This document shows, in pieces, positions 17,844 to 25,627 of a DNA stretch of 56,507 bases. Made by a program: the position numbers and the translations under genes. Source of the stretch: Rhodospirillales bacterium (lineage in GTDB: Bacteria > Pseudomonadota > Alphaproteobacteria > Reyranellales > Reyranellaceae); the NCBI GenBank assembly GCA_009377525.1, contig WHTW01000026.1:5554-62060 (forward strand), given 5' to 3'. The notes below the pieces were generated by a model. The model searched no databases and had not been told where the DNA came from. It worked only from the letters and a program-made list of their open reading frames with translations. Position 1 is the stretch's first letter. The number at the start of each line of letters is the position of its first letter.

Positions 17844-18730
17844 ATGACGAGCGAGGCAGCAATCTCCGCCCATCTGGAGCGGTATCGGCGCGACGGCTTC
17901 ACGGTGATCGAGTCGGCGATCGAGCCCGATCTGATTGCTGAATTGAAGGAGGCTTTGCAACGCCTGGAGACCGACAAGGGCTTCGGCTATCGCGACACCG
18001 GCTTCGAAGGCAAGCGCACCGTGCGCATTTACAACCTGTTGACCCACGGGCCAGTCTTCGCCCGGGTGCCGACCCATGAGCGCGTCCTGCCCGTGGTCGA
18101 GGCGCTGCTGGACCGGGGGCTGCTGCTGTCGGTGCTGTCGGCGATCACGCTGGCACCGGGGCAGACGGCGCAGCCGATCCATGCCGACACCCAACTCATT
18201 CCCATCGCCCGGCCGCATCCGACCATCGCGGTCAACGCGATGTGGGCGCTGTCGGACTTCACCGAGGCCAACGGCGCGACGCGGATCATCCCCGGCAGCC
18301 ACCTGCGCGATCATAATCCGGACTACGACGGCCACTATGACAGCGTACCGGCGGAGATGCCCGCCGGCAGCGTGATGCTGTTTGACAGCCAGCTCTGGCA
18401 TGGCGGCGGTGAAACCGGACCGCGGAGCGGCGCTGGGGCATGATCTGCCTGTATTGCGCCGGCTGGCTGCGCCAGCAGGAGAACCAGCAGCTGGGAGTGC
18501 CGCAGGATCTGGCGCGGACGTTTCCGCGGCGGTTGCAGGAACTGCTGGGCTACAGCGTCTACCGCGGGCTCTACGGCCATGTCGACAACCGCGACCCGAT
18601 CGAGCTGCTGGGCCAGCCCGGCCGCGGCAAGATGGTCTGGCAGGCGAGCGAGCAGGTCGCGCAGCGACGCGAGGCGCAAGCGGAGCAGATGTGGTCGAGA
18701 GAATCCTACCATAGTCGATCCGGCGAATGA
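17844..18730 (+). pseudogene. Second PhyH-family dioxygenase, frameshifted
   Basis: The reading frame from ATG 17844 encodes a PhyH-like protein with HxD (PIHADTQLIP) and the distal histidine in LWHGGGE. It then runs out of frame at about 18412 and stops at 18443. The family continues in the next frame from there (NRTAERRWGMICLYCAGWLR onward) to 18730. Adding one A to the run in GAAACC would restore a continuous product of about 295 residues. So a single-base deletion in a short A run breaks the gene just after the last iron ligand. It could be a real mutation or a sequencing or assembly error. The gene would otherwise be cotranscribed with the PhyH gene just upstream. Confidence 0.85.
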
Positions 18731-18754
18731 CGTCGTCGATGGCAGTGTCACGTT

Positions 18755-18845
18755 AACGGCAGCAAATCACGGCGAGGTCCTGGAGGTTAGACTTTCTCGG
18801 TCTTTCGGAATTTTGAGCAAGCACAGGTAGAGGTGTGCTGCCGTT
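18755..18845. repeat. Inverted repeat flanking the response-regulator promoter region
   Basis: Perfect 10-bp arms AACGGCAGCA (18755-18764) and TGCTGCCGTT (18836-18845) enclose a 71-bp AT-richer segment. The right arm is 45 bp upstream of the response-regulator start. The repeat could be a regulatory site, or the terminus of a small insertion; no transposase gene lies between the arms. Confidence 0.45.
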
Positions 18846-18889
18846 GATCGGCGTAGGCGTTTTTCTGCGAACTTCCAGGAGATACCCTC

Positions 18890-19306
18890 ATGGCTCCAGT
18901 TAAGAATCGCATTCTCGTCGTTGACGATAATCCGGAAATTCTTTCCGAAGTGACTAGTTACCTACGTCGGCGAGGCCATGACATTATTCCGGCGTCGTCA
19001 TTCGGCGAAGCGGTACGCGCCTACGAAGACAACTCCGACTTCATTTGCCTCCTCCTCACCGACAATTCCATGCCCGACGGCAATGGGAAAGATCTCGCGC
19101 GTTTGGTGATTGATCGTTCCCAAGGCACCTGTCCATGCTTGCTCATGAGCGGTAATTTTGACTGGACTGAACTCACGCTCGATGTCGCGTTTGCGGGCGT
19201 CCGGGGCATCCAAAAGCCGTTCAGGTTGTCAATGCTGTATGCATCGGTACTCGCTGCGCTGGCGACGAACGATAGAGCAGAAACCCACGAATGGCCGTCG
19301 CTTTGA
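18890..19306 (+). CDS. Single-domain response regulator (CheY-like receiver)
   Basis: Receiver-only protein of 138 residues. The acidic pair is Asp12/Asp13 (ILVVDDNPE), the phospho-acceptor is Asp58 (LLLTDNSMPDGNG), the switch Ser is Ser87 (LLMSGNF) and the conserved lysine is Lys109 (IQKPF). All are intact, so it should be phosphorylatable. There is no output domain and no histidine kinase gene nearby, so it probably works through protein contacts or in a phosphorelay encoded elsewhere. Its base composition is visibly less GC-rich than the flanking catabolic genes, which suggests a separate origin. It has an AGGAG site 9 bp before the ATG. Confidence 0.92.
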   Translation: MAPVKNRILVVDDNPEILSEVTSYLRRRGHDIIPASSFGEAVRAYEDNSDFICLLLTDNSMPDGNGKDLARLVIDRSQGTCPCLLMSGNFDWTELTLDVAFAGVRGIQKPFRLSMLYASVLAALATNDRAETHEWPSL

Positions 19307-19452
19307 CAATACCCTGTCCAGATGGCCCACACATATAATGATCGAGCCGCGCAGTCTGCAATGCGTAAGCAAGAGCCCCGCCCGGTGGTTCGGACGAGGC
19401 CTAGGAGATCCGGCTTACTCGCAGTTCTGCTTACGGCTTCGCGACCAAATGA

Positions 19453-19841
19453 GCGTTCGGCAGGATCGTCAACTTGTTGCCGATCTACGGCCTGCGCAGC
19501 ACGGTGAACTGGGTGGCTTACGTGACGACCAAGACGGCGCTGATCGGCTTTACCCGAGCCGTGGCGCTCGAGGTCGCCGGCCAGAACATAACCTGCCGCG
19601 CCATCTACCCAGGGACGTCGCCAATGCCGGCTATCGAGGAGCGCCTCGCTGGCATCATGGCGAAGGAGGGCTTGTTGCTCGAGCGCGCGCGGTCGAGGCC
19701 TTAGTGGCCTCGTGCCAGCCCTCACGGCGGTTCGTATCGATGGATGGCGTGCCGGCGCTCGCCGTCTTCCTGTGCGGGCCGGGCGGCAAGGATGTCACGG
19801 GGGCGGACCTGCCGGTCGATGGTGGCTGGAGCCCGAGTTAG
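19453..19841 (+). pseudogene. Short-chain dehydrogenase remnant (C-terminal half, frameshifted)
   Basis: Only the second half of an SDR is left: GRIVNLLPIYGLR, then the active-site region YVTTKTALIGFTRAVALEVA with Lys of YxxxK (here YVTTK), then CRAIYPGTSPMP. In-frame homology starts right after a stop codon at 19450. The frame is broken again at about 19680, after which SRRFVSMDGVPALAVFLCGP and ending VDGGWSPS continue in another frame. The N-terminal NAD-binding part is missing. The end resembles 3-hydroxybutyrate-dehydrogenase-like SDRs. It is followed 15 bp later by the Bug binding-protein gene, so the two were probably one operon. Confidence 0.8.
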
Positions 19842-19856
19842 AGGGGGAGAAGTCCA

Positions 19857-20834
19857 ATGGTCGCTATGAAAAGGCGTACTGCCTTGGGTCTGGCGCTTGC
19901 AGCGCTGTGGCCGGCGCGCAGATTGCTGGCCGCTGATTATCCGTCGCGGCCCATTCGGCTGATCGTTCCCTACGCGCCGGGAGGCGGCGCCGATGCCGTG
20001 GCGCGCATCCTCGCGCGTCACGTCGGCGACAGCATGGGCCAGTCCGTCGTGATCGAGAACAAGGGCGGCGCGGGGTCGATCATCGGTACCGACCTGGTCG
20101 CCAAGGCCGAAGCCGACGGCTACACGCTGCTGCTCGGTCAATCCGGGCCGATCTCCATCAATCCGGCCGTCTACAAGAGTCTGCCATACGACCCGGTGAA
20201 GGATTTCGTTCCGATCACCATGACGAACTCCTATCCCTACGTTCTGGTCGTCAATGCCAAGCTACCGGCCAATTCGCTTCAGGAGTTCATGGCGTTGGGC
20301 AAGAGCAAGCCGAGCTCGATGAACTACGGGACGACGGGCGTCGGTGTCGCCAATCATCTGATGACCGAACTGTTCTGCCGGAAAGCCGGACTGAAGATGA
20401 CCCACATCCCCTATCGCGGCACGGCGCTGGCGGTGGCCGATTTGGTCGCCGGACAGGTCACGATGGTGTTCGGCGACCCGGTCAGCGTTCTGCCGCATAT
20501 GCAGGCCGGCACGCTCCGCGCGCTCGCGGTGAGCAGCCCGCGGCGCTCGCCGGTCGCGCCGCAGGTTCCGACCCTCGTGGAGAGCGGCTATCCCGGACTC
20601 GAGGCCGTCGCCTGGCACGGCATCCTCGCACCCGCCAAGACACCGCCGGCGATTGTAACCAAGCTTCACGCAGAACTCGTGAAGGCTTTGCAGGATCCCG
20701 CAATCAAGGCCTTCTTGATAAAACAGGCGATGCAGCCGGTCGGCGACACGCCAAGGGAGTTTGCTGCCTTCATCCAGAAGGATATCGCGATCTGGAAGGA
20801 GGTTGCGGCGGCAGCGAACGTGTCGGTGGAGTAA
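19857..20834 (+). CDS. Bug-family (tripartite tricarboxylate transporter) solute-binding protein
   Basis: Periplasmic binding protein of about 325 residues (or 322 from ATG 19866) with a signal peptide ending near RRLLAADYPSRPI. The typical Bug features are present: RLIVPYAPGGGADAVARILA near the mature N-terminus, GQSVVIENKGGAGSIIGTD, SLPYDPVKDFVPIT and the C-terminal EVAAAANVSVE. Bug proteins bind small carboxylates or amides. No TctA/TctB membrane genes are in the window, so it is an orphan component, as most Bug proteins are. It follows the SDR remnant and precedes a small unknown gene by 4 bp. Confidence 0.93.
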   Translation: MVAMKRRTALGLALAALWPARRLLAADYPSRPIRLIVPYAPGGGADAVARILARHVGDSMGQSVVIENKGGAGSIIGTDLVAKAEADGYTLLLGQSGPISINPAVYKSLPYDPVKDFVPITMTNSYPYVLVVNAKLPANSLQEFMALGKSKPSSMNYGTTGVGVANHLMTELFCRKAGLKMTHIPYRGTALAVADLVAGQVTMVFGDPVSVLPHMQAGTLRALAVSSPRRSPVAPQVPTLVESGYPGLEAVAWHGILAPAKTPPAIVTKLHAELVKALQDPAIKAFLIKQAMQPVGDTPREFAAFIQKDIAIWKEVAAAANVSVE

Positions 20835-20838
20835 GCCG

Positions 20839-21180
20839 ATGACTTTGGATGAGCTGGAGAATCACATGGACCGGGTGGACGTGCTGTGCCGCCTCGTCCT
20901 CGAGGAGCCGGCCGACATCGCCGCGAGAGAGCAGCTGTTCAACGCTCTCAGCGCTACTGCCGATCTGTTTGGGAGGCTTGCCAGCGGCAACACGGAACTG
21001 AGCGGATTGATCAAGCAGGCGGATCTACAGGCCGAGATCGCACGGGTCCGTATTGAAGCAAGTCGCGACAAGCCAGGAGGCCATCCCTTCGCTGTCGCTT
21101 CGATCGGTTACGCAGTCCGCGAGCTTCGCGGAACGCTATCCTCCCTGATCGCCACTCTTCGCGAAGAAGCGCGACCCTAG
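20839..21180 (+). CDS. Small helical protein of unknown function
   Basis: Protein of 113 residues from the ATG at 20839, 4 bp after the Bug gene, so probably cotranscribed. It is soluble, without signal peptide, and predicted helical with a Leu/Ala-rich heptad-like pattern (DELENHMDRVDVLCRLVLEE; ATADLFGRLASGNTELSGLI). I recognise no family or catalytic motif. Composition is less GC-rich than the catabolic genes. Followed after 3 bp by another small unknown gene. Confidence 0.55.
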   Translation: MTLDELENHMDRVDVLCRLVLEEPADIAAREQLFNALSATADLFGRLASGNTELSGLIKQADLQAEIARVRIEASRDKPGGHPFAVASIGYAVRELRGTLSSLIATLREEARP

Positions 21181-21183
21181 GGC

Positions 21184-21510
21184 ATGTTGGCGAATCTGAA
21201 ATTGAGTGAGGCTCTGGTAAATCTGAGGCGCGTCGTTTCGACGGCGCAACACTGGGGAGCACGCGGTGGGCCAGTCGACGATACGCGCGTCAAACGTGAG
21301 GTCGGCTCGGTGATCGCACTCGTCGTCTCCACCGGTCATCGATTGGACGACCGCGCCTTCGAGGCTTGCCTTCTCGCTAGTCTGGCCGCCCTGTCGGTGA
21401 CGCGTTGCGGTCAAACAAAGATTGTAGATCAATGCTCGGAAGCACGACTTCAAATCAGCACGGCCGTCGGCTTGCTTCGGAGAACAACCCGACGGCGAAC
21501 AAGTGTTTAG
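21184..21510 (+). CDS. Small protein of unknown function
   Basis: Frame of 108 residues starting 3 bp after the preceding unknown gene and overlapping the next one by 8 bp, as in a compact operon. It is basic at the C-terminus (LRRTTRRRTSV), contains four cysteines, and shows no recognised motif. The tight spacing supports a real gene; the sequence alone is weak evidence. Confidence 0.45.
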   Translation: MLANLKLSEALVNLRRVVSTAQHWGARGGPVDDTRVKREVGSVIALVVSTGHRLDDRAFEACLLASLAALSVTRCGQTKIVDQCSEARLQISTAVGLLRRTTRRRTSV

Positions 21511-21835
21511 AACTTACCGACTGGATCATCCCGAATTAGATGAGTCCAAAATCGTTGATGGATGGTCTTACCTATTGGCATCGCTGTTCGGTCCGCTGTA
21601 CGTCCTGTTCAACGGCTTCGTGGCGCTCTCTCTTCTCATGTTCCTGGTCAGCGCCGTGATCGGTGGCGTCACGTTTGGTGGGCTTGTATTCATCCTTTTG
21701 TTTTTCGACTCGTCAGCCATCAGATCACTCGCCCTATCGGTGGTACCAATAGTTGCGCTTGTCGTTCAAGGCGTCGCGGGAGTTGAGATTGTCCGCGCCG
21801 GCTACATGCGCCGCGGTTGGCGTGAAGGTTACTAG
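21503..21835 (+). CDS. Small membrane protein, possibly truncated by an IS
   Basis: Protein of 110 residues starting with GTG at 21503 (MFRTYRLDHPELDESKIVDG), with about three hydrophobic segments (residues 25-50, 54-70 and 75-98). No firm family; the layout, a short soluble start then a membrane bundle, is loosely like DUF2628-type proteins. Its stop codon TAG (21833-21835) overlaps the first bases of the adjacent IS5-type element, so the natural C-terminus may have been lost when the element inserted. Confidence 0.5.
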   Translation: MFRTYRLDHPELDESKIVDGWSYLLASLFGPLYVLFNGFVALSLLMFLVSAVIGGVTFGGLVFILLFFDSSAIRSLALSVVPIVALVVQGVAGVEIVRAGYMRRGWREGY

Positions 21836-22679
21836 GGTCGAAACCCAATAAATCTGTTGCGGATAGAATCGGTTGTTGATTCTCTGCTGTCAAACGGAGC
21901 GGAGATTATGCGACCTAATCCTATTCTGGCTCGACGACCATCAGTGGCAGCAGATCGAGCCGCATCTGCCGACCGACGTGCGCGGCAAGGAACGGGCGAA
22001 CGATCGTCGGGTGATCAGCGGCATCCTGCATGTGCTGAGGAGCGGCTGTCGGTGGAAGGATTGCCCGCCGGAGTACGGTCCGCACACGACGATCTACAAT
22101 CGCTTTGCGCGGTGGGCTAAACGGGGCGTCTGGGAGAAACTCTTCCGGGAACTTGCCGTTCGAGGTCGATCAAGCCAAACGCGAATGATCGATTCGACGC
22201 ACATCAAGGCGCACCGCTCAGCCTCGGGCCGAAAAGGGGGAGCAGAAACAGGCGATTGGCCGCTCTCGCGGAGGGCGCAACACGAAGATCCACGCACTCG
22301 CAGATGCTAAAGGCCGTCTTCTTTCCCTCCTGCTGACCGGCGGCCAGGCGCACGATTGTCCACCTGCCCAGCGCCTGATTCGTCGCGTCAAAGCCACCGC
22401 GAAGCTTCTCGGCGACAAGGCTTATGACAGCGCGCCGTTGAGACAATGGTTGAAAGATCGCGGCACCAAGGCCGTCGTTCCCAACAAGTCCAACCGCAAG
22501 CAACCTTTCAGCTTCGACAAGAAATCCTACAGACAACGGCACCGCATCGAGAATGCCTTTAGTCGCCTCAAGGACTTTCGACGAATCGCCACTCGCTACG
22601 ACAAGCTGGCGCGAAACTTCCTCGCCTCCGTCTGCCTCGTTGCTGCTATCGTATGGTGGATTTAATGAGTCTCGACCCT
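21834..22679 (+). mobile_element. IS5-type (IS427-like group) insertion sequence
   Basis: An 846-bp element bounded by imperfect 21-bp inverted repeats: AGGGTCGAAACCC... at 21834 and its complement ...CTCGACCCT ending at 22679, with 18 of 21 positions matching. It carries one transposase gene region. The length and the repeat type fit the IS427 group of the IS5 family. I see no convincing target duplication (ACT on the left, TGA on the right), so the original insertion may have been followed by rearrangement. Confidence 0.8.
21908..22665 (+). pseudogene. IS5-type transposase, frameshifted
   Basis: DDE transposase in pieces. The N-terminus needs removal of one base in AATCCTATTC (about 21919-21925) to join ATG 21908 (MRPN) with LFWLDDHQWQQIEPHLP. 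The middle, DRRVISGILHVLRSGCRWKD, ends in one frame at 22310. The C-terminal part, KQAIGRSRGGRNTKIHALAD to RHRIENAFSRLKDFRRIATR, is in the +1 frame after about 22240, near AAAAGGGGGAGCAGAAACAG. The second shift could be programmed, as in many IS427-group elements; the first looks like a true lesion. The element is therefore probably not autonomous. Confidence 0.8.
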
Positions 22680-22787
22680 TGACTCGCTATGCTAAAAGGC
22701 AATATCCGGCAGTTGCCGATCGCCGCGGCTAGAAACCTTCCCCTTGAGAAGGTGTTCATAGCCGTTCCTGCTCCTGCAGGACGCTGC

Positions 22788-23930
22788 TCAATGGCCAGCC
22801 ACTAGTTCGCGCGAGATCACGATCTTCTGCACCTCGTTCGTGCCGTCGTAGATCTGGAACACGCGGGCGTCGCGGTAGAGCTTCTCGACCGGGTAGTCAT
22901 TGATGAAACCATAGCCGCCGTGGATCTGGATCGCCGCGGAGCAGACGCGCTCGCACATCTGCGAGGCAAACAGCTTGGCCATCGATGCCTGCTTGATGCA
23001 GCGTACTTGCTCCTGCTTAAGGGCCGCAGCGTGCAGACACATCTGTCGCGCCACCTCGACCTCGGTTGCCATGTCAGCGAGCTGAAACGCGATGGCCTGA
23101 TGCTCGATCAGGGGCTTCCCGAAGGTCACACGCTCACGCGCGTAGGCAAGTGCCGCGTCGAGAGCGGCGCGCGCGACGCCGATCGATTGTGCGGCGACGA
23201 CGATCCGCCCGCTCTCCAGGCTGGAGAAGGCCACTTTCAGTCCATCGCCCGGCTCGCCAAGCATGTCTTCCGCGGGTACTTCCATATTCTCGAACGTGAT
23301 CTGACAGGTCTCATTGGTACGATGGCCGAGCTTGTGCTCATCGCGTAGCACACAATAGCCTGGCTGACCGGGATGGATCAGGAAGGCAGAAACCCCACGC
23401 TTGCCCGCCTCCGGGTCGGTGACCGCGAACACCACGGCCGCGCCGGCCGACCGGCCGGACGTGATGAAGCACTTGGTGCCGTTGATGCTGTAGTGGTCGC
23501 CGCGGCGCACGGCGCGCGTCTGCAGATTGGCGGCGTCAGAGCCGGACTGCGGCTCGGTCAGCAGCATGCAGCCCAGCATTTCGCCACGCGCCACCGGCCT
23601 GAGGAATCGTTGTTTCTGATCCGGTGTTCCGAAATCCCGAACCTTCATCGCGAAGGAGTTGGTGGCGTTGACCATATTGCAGATACCCGCGTCGCCATAG
23701 GCCAGTTCCTCGGTCATCAACACGTAGGAAATGAAGTCGGCGTCGGCGCCGTCCCTGTCGGCGGGAATGGACACGCCGAACAGGCCAAGCGCGCCGAGCT
23801 TGCGCACCAACTCCGGCGGCACCCGCGCGGCGCGATCCCAATCGGCTGCGAACGGCGCGATCTCTTTGCGCACGAAGTCGCGTGTCATGTCGCGAATTGC
23901 GGTCTGTTCGTCGGTGAAGCCCATATCCAA
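22788..23930 (-). CDS. Acyl-CoA dehydrogenase (paralogue)
   Basis: FAD enzyme of 380 residues, closely similar along its whole length to the one at 15553-16692 (same QTAIRDMTRDFVRKEIAPFA-type start, LTEPQSGSDAANLQTRAVRR, GKPLIEHQAIAFQLADM and IQIHGGYGFINDYPVEKLYR). As in that paralogue, the usual catalytic Glu of YEGT is Asp (IYDGTNEVQK). It stands alone between the IS element and the small accessory genes. It may belong to the same pathway, separated by insertion, or be a duplicate with a shifted chain-length preference; neither can be settled from the sequence. Confidence 0.93.
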   Translation of the reverse strand: MDMGFTDEQTAIRDMTRDFVRKEIAPFAADWDRAARVPPELVRKLGALGLFGVSIPADRDGADADFISYVLMTEELAYGDAGICNMVNATNSFAMKVRDFGTPDQKQRFLRPVARGEMLGCMLLTEPQSGSDAANLQTRAVRRGDHYSINGTKCFITSGRSAGAAVVFAVTDPEAGKRGVSAFLIHPGQPGYCVLRDEHKLGHRTNETCQITFENMEVPAEDMLGEPGDGLKVAFSSLESGRIVVAAQSIGVARAALDAALAYARERVTFGKPLIEHQAIAFQLADMATEVEVARQMCLHAAALKQEQVRCIKQASMAKLFASQMCERVCSAAIQIHGGYGFINDYPVEKLYRDARVFQIYDGTNEVQKIVISRELVAGH

Positions 23931-24218
23931 GTGCCTTTCTGCTGACCAAGGTTAAACCGGCGGCCAGCATTGTCACGTTGCGCGGACCGTCCAAGAGGGC
24001 CTCATAGATCGGAAGAAGGAAACAAGCTCAACAGCAAGCGTTTTGAGCAAGGCCTCTGGGGAAACCATCATATTGCCGTTCCAACGGTGCCGAATGCTCC
24101 TGATGTGAAGGTCAAGATTGGGATACCGGGCAGGGCGGCTGCAATGCCAAATGGCGTTGGTTTGATCCAGATCAATGCCCTCTCTCCGACAGTTCGCACT
24201 ATTTGGCTAAAGGGAGAG

Positions 24219-24482
24219 ATGATGCCGGATGCGAGCTACTACTCGCTCATCGAACGCACGAAAGATGGGCGGTTCGTCGCGTGGGTTCCGGATCTTCCGG
24301 GCATAACGATCACTGGTGATACAGAGGAAAAGGTGATCCGCGCGCTCTCCCAGACGGTTCGGCAATGCGTGCGAGAAATGGTCATCAACGGCAAGCCGGT
24401 GCCCAAGGCCCGATCAGTCGATGAATTGCCGCGCGGAAGCGCACAGCGCCAAGTTCATCGCCTGCTACTCATCATCGGCTAG
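24219..24482 (+). CDS. HicB-family antitoxin-like protein without a HicA partner
   Basis: Protein of 87 residues from the ATGATG at 24219 with a GGGAGAG site upstream. The partial RNase-H-like HicB fold is visible: YYSLIERTKDGRFVAWVPDL, PGITITGDTEEKVIRALSQT, then KPVPKARSVDELPRG. HicB antitoxins neutralise HicA mRNA interferases. No hicA-like frame (short, dsRBD-like, with the GSH motif) occurs on either side. It is either an orphan antitoxin or a HicB-like regulator with another role. The 288 bp upstream contain no recognisable gene. Confidence 0.72.
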   Translation: MMPDASYYSLIERTKDGRFVAWVPDLPGITITGDTEEKVIRALSQTVRQCVREMVINGKPVPKARSVDELPRGSAQRQVHRLLLIIG

Positions 24483-24500
24483 GTTGCTGTGGAAGAGAAA

Positions 24501-24683
24501 ATGGCGAGGCCGTTCCTTTACTGCTGCCCGGTCACGGGCATGAACGTTCAAGGCTTAACCTATGACGACGCACCCCCCGAGGACGAGAAGAATCGTTTGG
24601 AGATGGTGCAGTGCCTTGCCTGTGGCAAGTTTCATTTGGTCGACCCGTCCAAAGGGCCCCTACCACCGGCCGGTGACAAGTGA
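24501..24683 (+). CDS. Small cysteine-containing protein, unknown function
   Basis: Protein of 60 residues from ATG 24501 (MARPFLYCCPVTGMNVQGL); a GTG at 24489 would add four residues. The arrangement CCPVTG and, 35 residues on, CLACGKFH suggests a small zinc-ribbon fold with two Cys pairs. Compact proteins of this kind are common in rhizobial accessory regions. No function can be assigned. Confidence 0.6.
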   Translation: MARPFLYCCPVTGMNVQGLTYDDAPPEDEKNRLEMVQCLACGKFHLVDPSKGPLPPAGDK

Positions 24684-24794
24684 ACGCGGCGAGAATGAAC
24701 TGCCATAGATGGCCTGGCCAACGCGCGTCCAGTGCCCGCACGGTTAGGGCTGCGGCTCGCTGGAGGTTGGCCATCGTTGCGAGCGCAGAAGAGC

Positions 24795-25229
24795 CTAGTC
24801 GTACTGACGTTTTTCCCGACTGACGCCCGGTTCCGAGTGCGCATCGTCGGTCGGCCCGCCGACCTCTATCACGTTGATCAGCCATCTCGCCGCCTCTTGC
24901 TGTTGGCGGAAGATCTTGACAGGCCGTTCGGCGCTCGCGGCTGATGCGAATACTTGGGCTTGACGAAACGCCTCGTCCGATTCGGCGACGATCGCGACCG
25001 GCCCGATCTTGCCGGTGAGCGCGTAGCGCTGGATGATCCCGCCGAGTGCCTTGAAGTTCTCATCACTCAGCATGCTGGCGGAGCCGACGAGAAACATCTT
25101 GGCGTAAGACAAGCCGCCTTCCAGGTAAACGCCGTGGAAATAGTTCTCAATGTCCTTGGGGCTGACGTGCCCTTTGGCCGCCGCCAATACCAGCTGCCTT
25201 GGATGCGATATCATCCAGTTCAACGTCAC
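24795..25229 (-). CDS. Small STAS/SpoIIAA-like protein (tentative)
   Basis: Soluble protein of 144 residues from GTG 25229, or 139 from ATG 25214 (MISHPRQLVLAAAKGHVSPK). The pattern (a strand followed by 'G.V...D...Y', an alternating strand/helix layout, and a final helix containing EAARWLINVIE) resembles SpoIIAA-like/STAS-SEC14 domain proteins of unknown role. No catalytic motif, signal or membrane helix. It stands alone, divergent from nothing obvious. The fold assignment is tentative. Confidence 0.5.
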   Translation of the reverse strand: MTLNWMISHPRQLVLAAAKGHVSPKDIENYFHGVYLEGGLSYAKMFLVGSASMLSDENFKALGGIIQRYALTGKIGPVAIVAESDEAFRQAQVFASAASAERPVKIFRQQQEAARWLINVIEVGGPTDDAHSEPGVSREKRQYD

Positions 25230-25627
25230 TACCGACTCCCCGAAACGCCTGTCGTGGAGCGGAACTCCTAGCAGACCTGATAGTGTTCGGCACGGCCTTG
25301 GGTCGGGCCGAGCGTTGGGCGATGGCTGCCCTTATACTTAGGCTCGGGTGCGTCAATTCCTCAAAGCCGATAGAACGTGCCGGCAAGCTTGATGGTGGCG
25401 CCTTCAGTTACCCTTGGGATCGGAAGTCCTTCTGCAGTTGGGAGAACGTCGGCCCGGTGCCGAATGGAGACATCCAGCAGACGTCAATGCTCGTGCTCGT
25501 GATGCCCACCGCCAAGGACTTCGTTGTATGCATACGATATTCGCAGCCTACTAGCCTTGCACCGCCTAGGCTTGCGGCGCGAAACTCTCCGTCTCAACGA
25601 GGTTGTTCTCGAGAACGATAAACACCG
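25230..25627. other. Intergenic stretch without a recognised gene
   Basis: About 400 bp between the STAS-like gene and the HpaB gene, both on the minus strand. Short open frames on both strands show no family resemblance. I see no strong hairpin terminator, tRNA or repeat in it. Confidence 0.5.
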
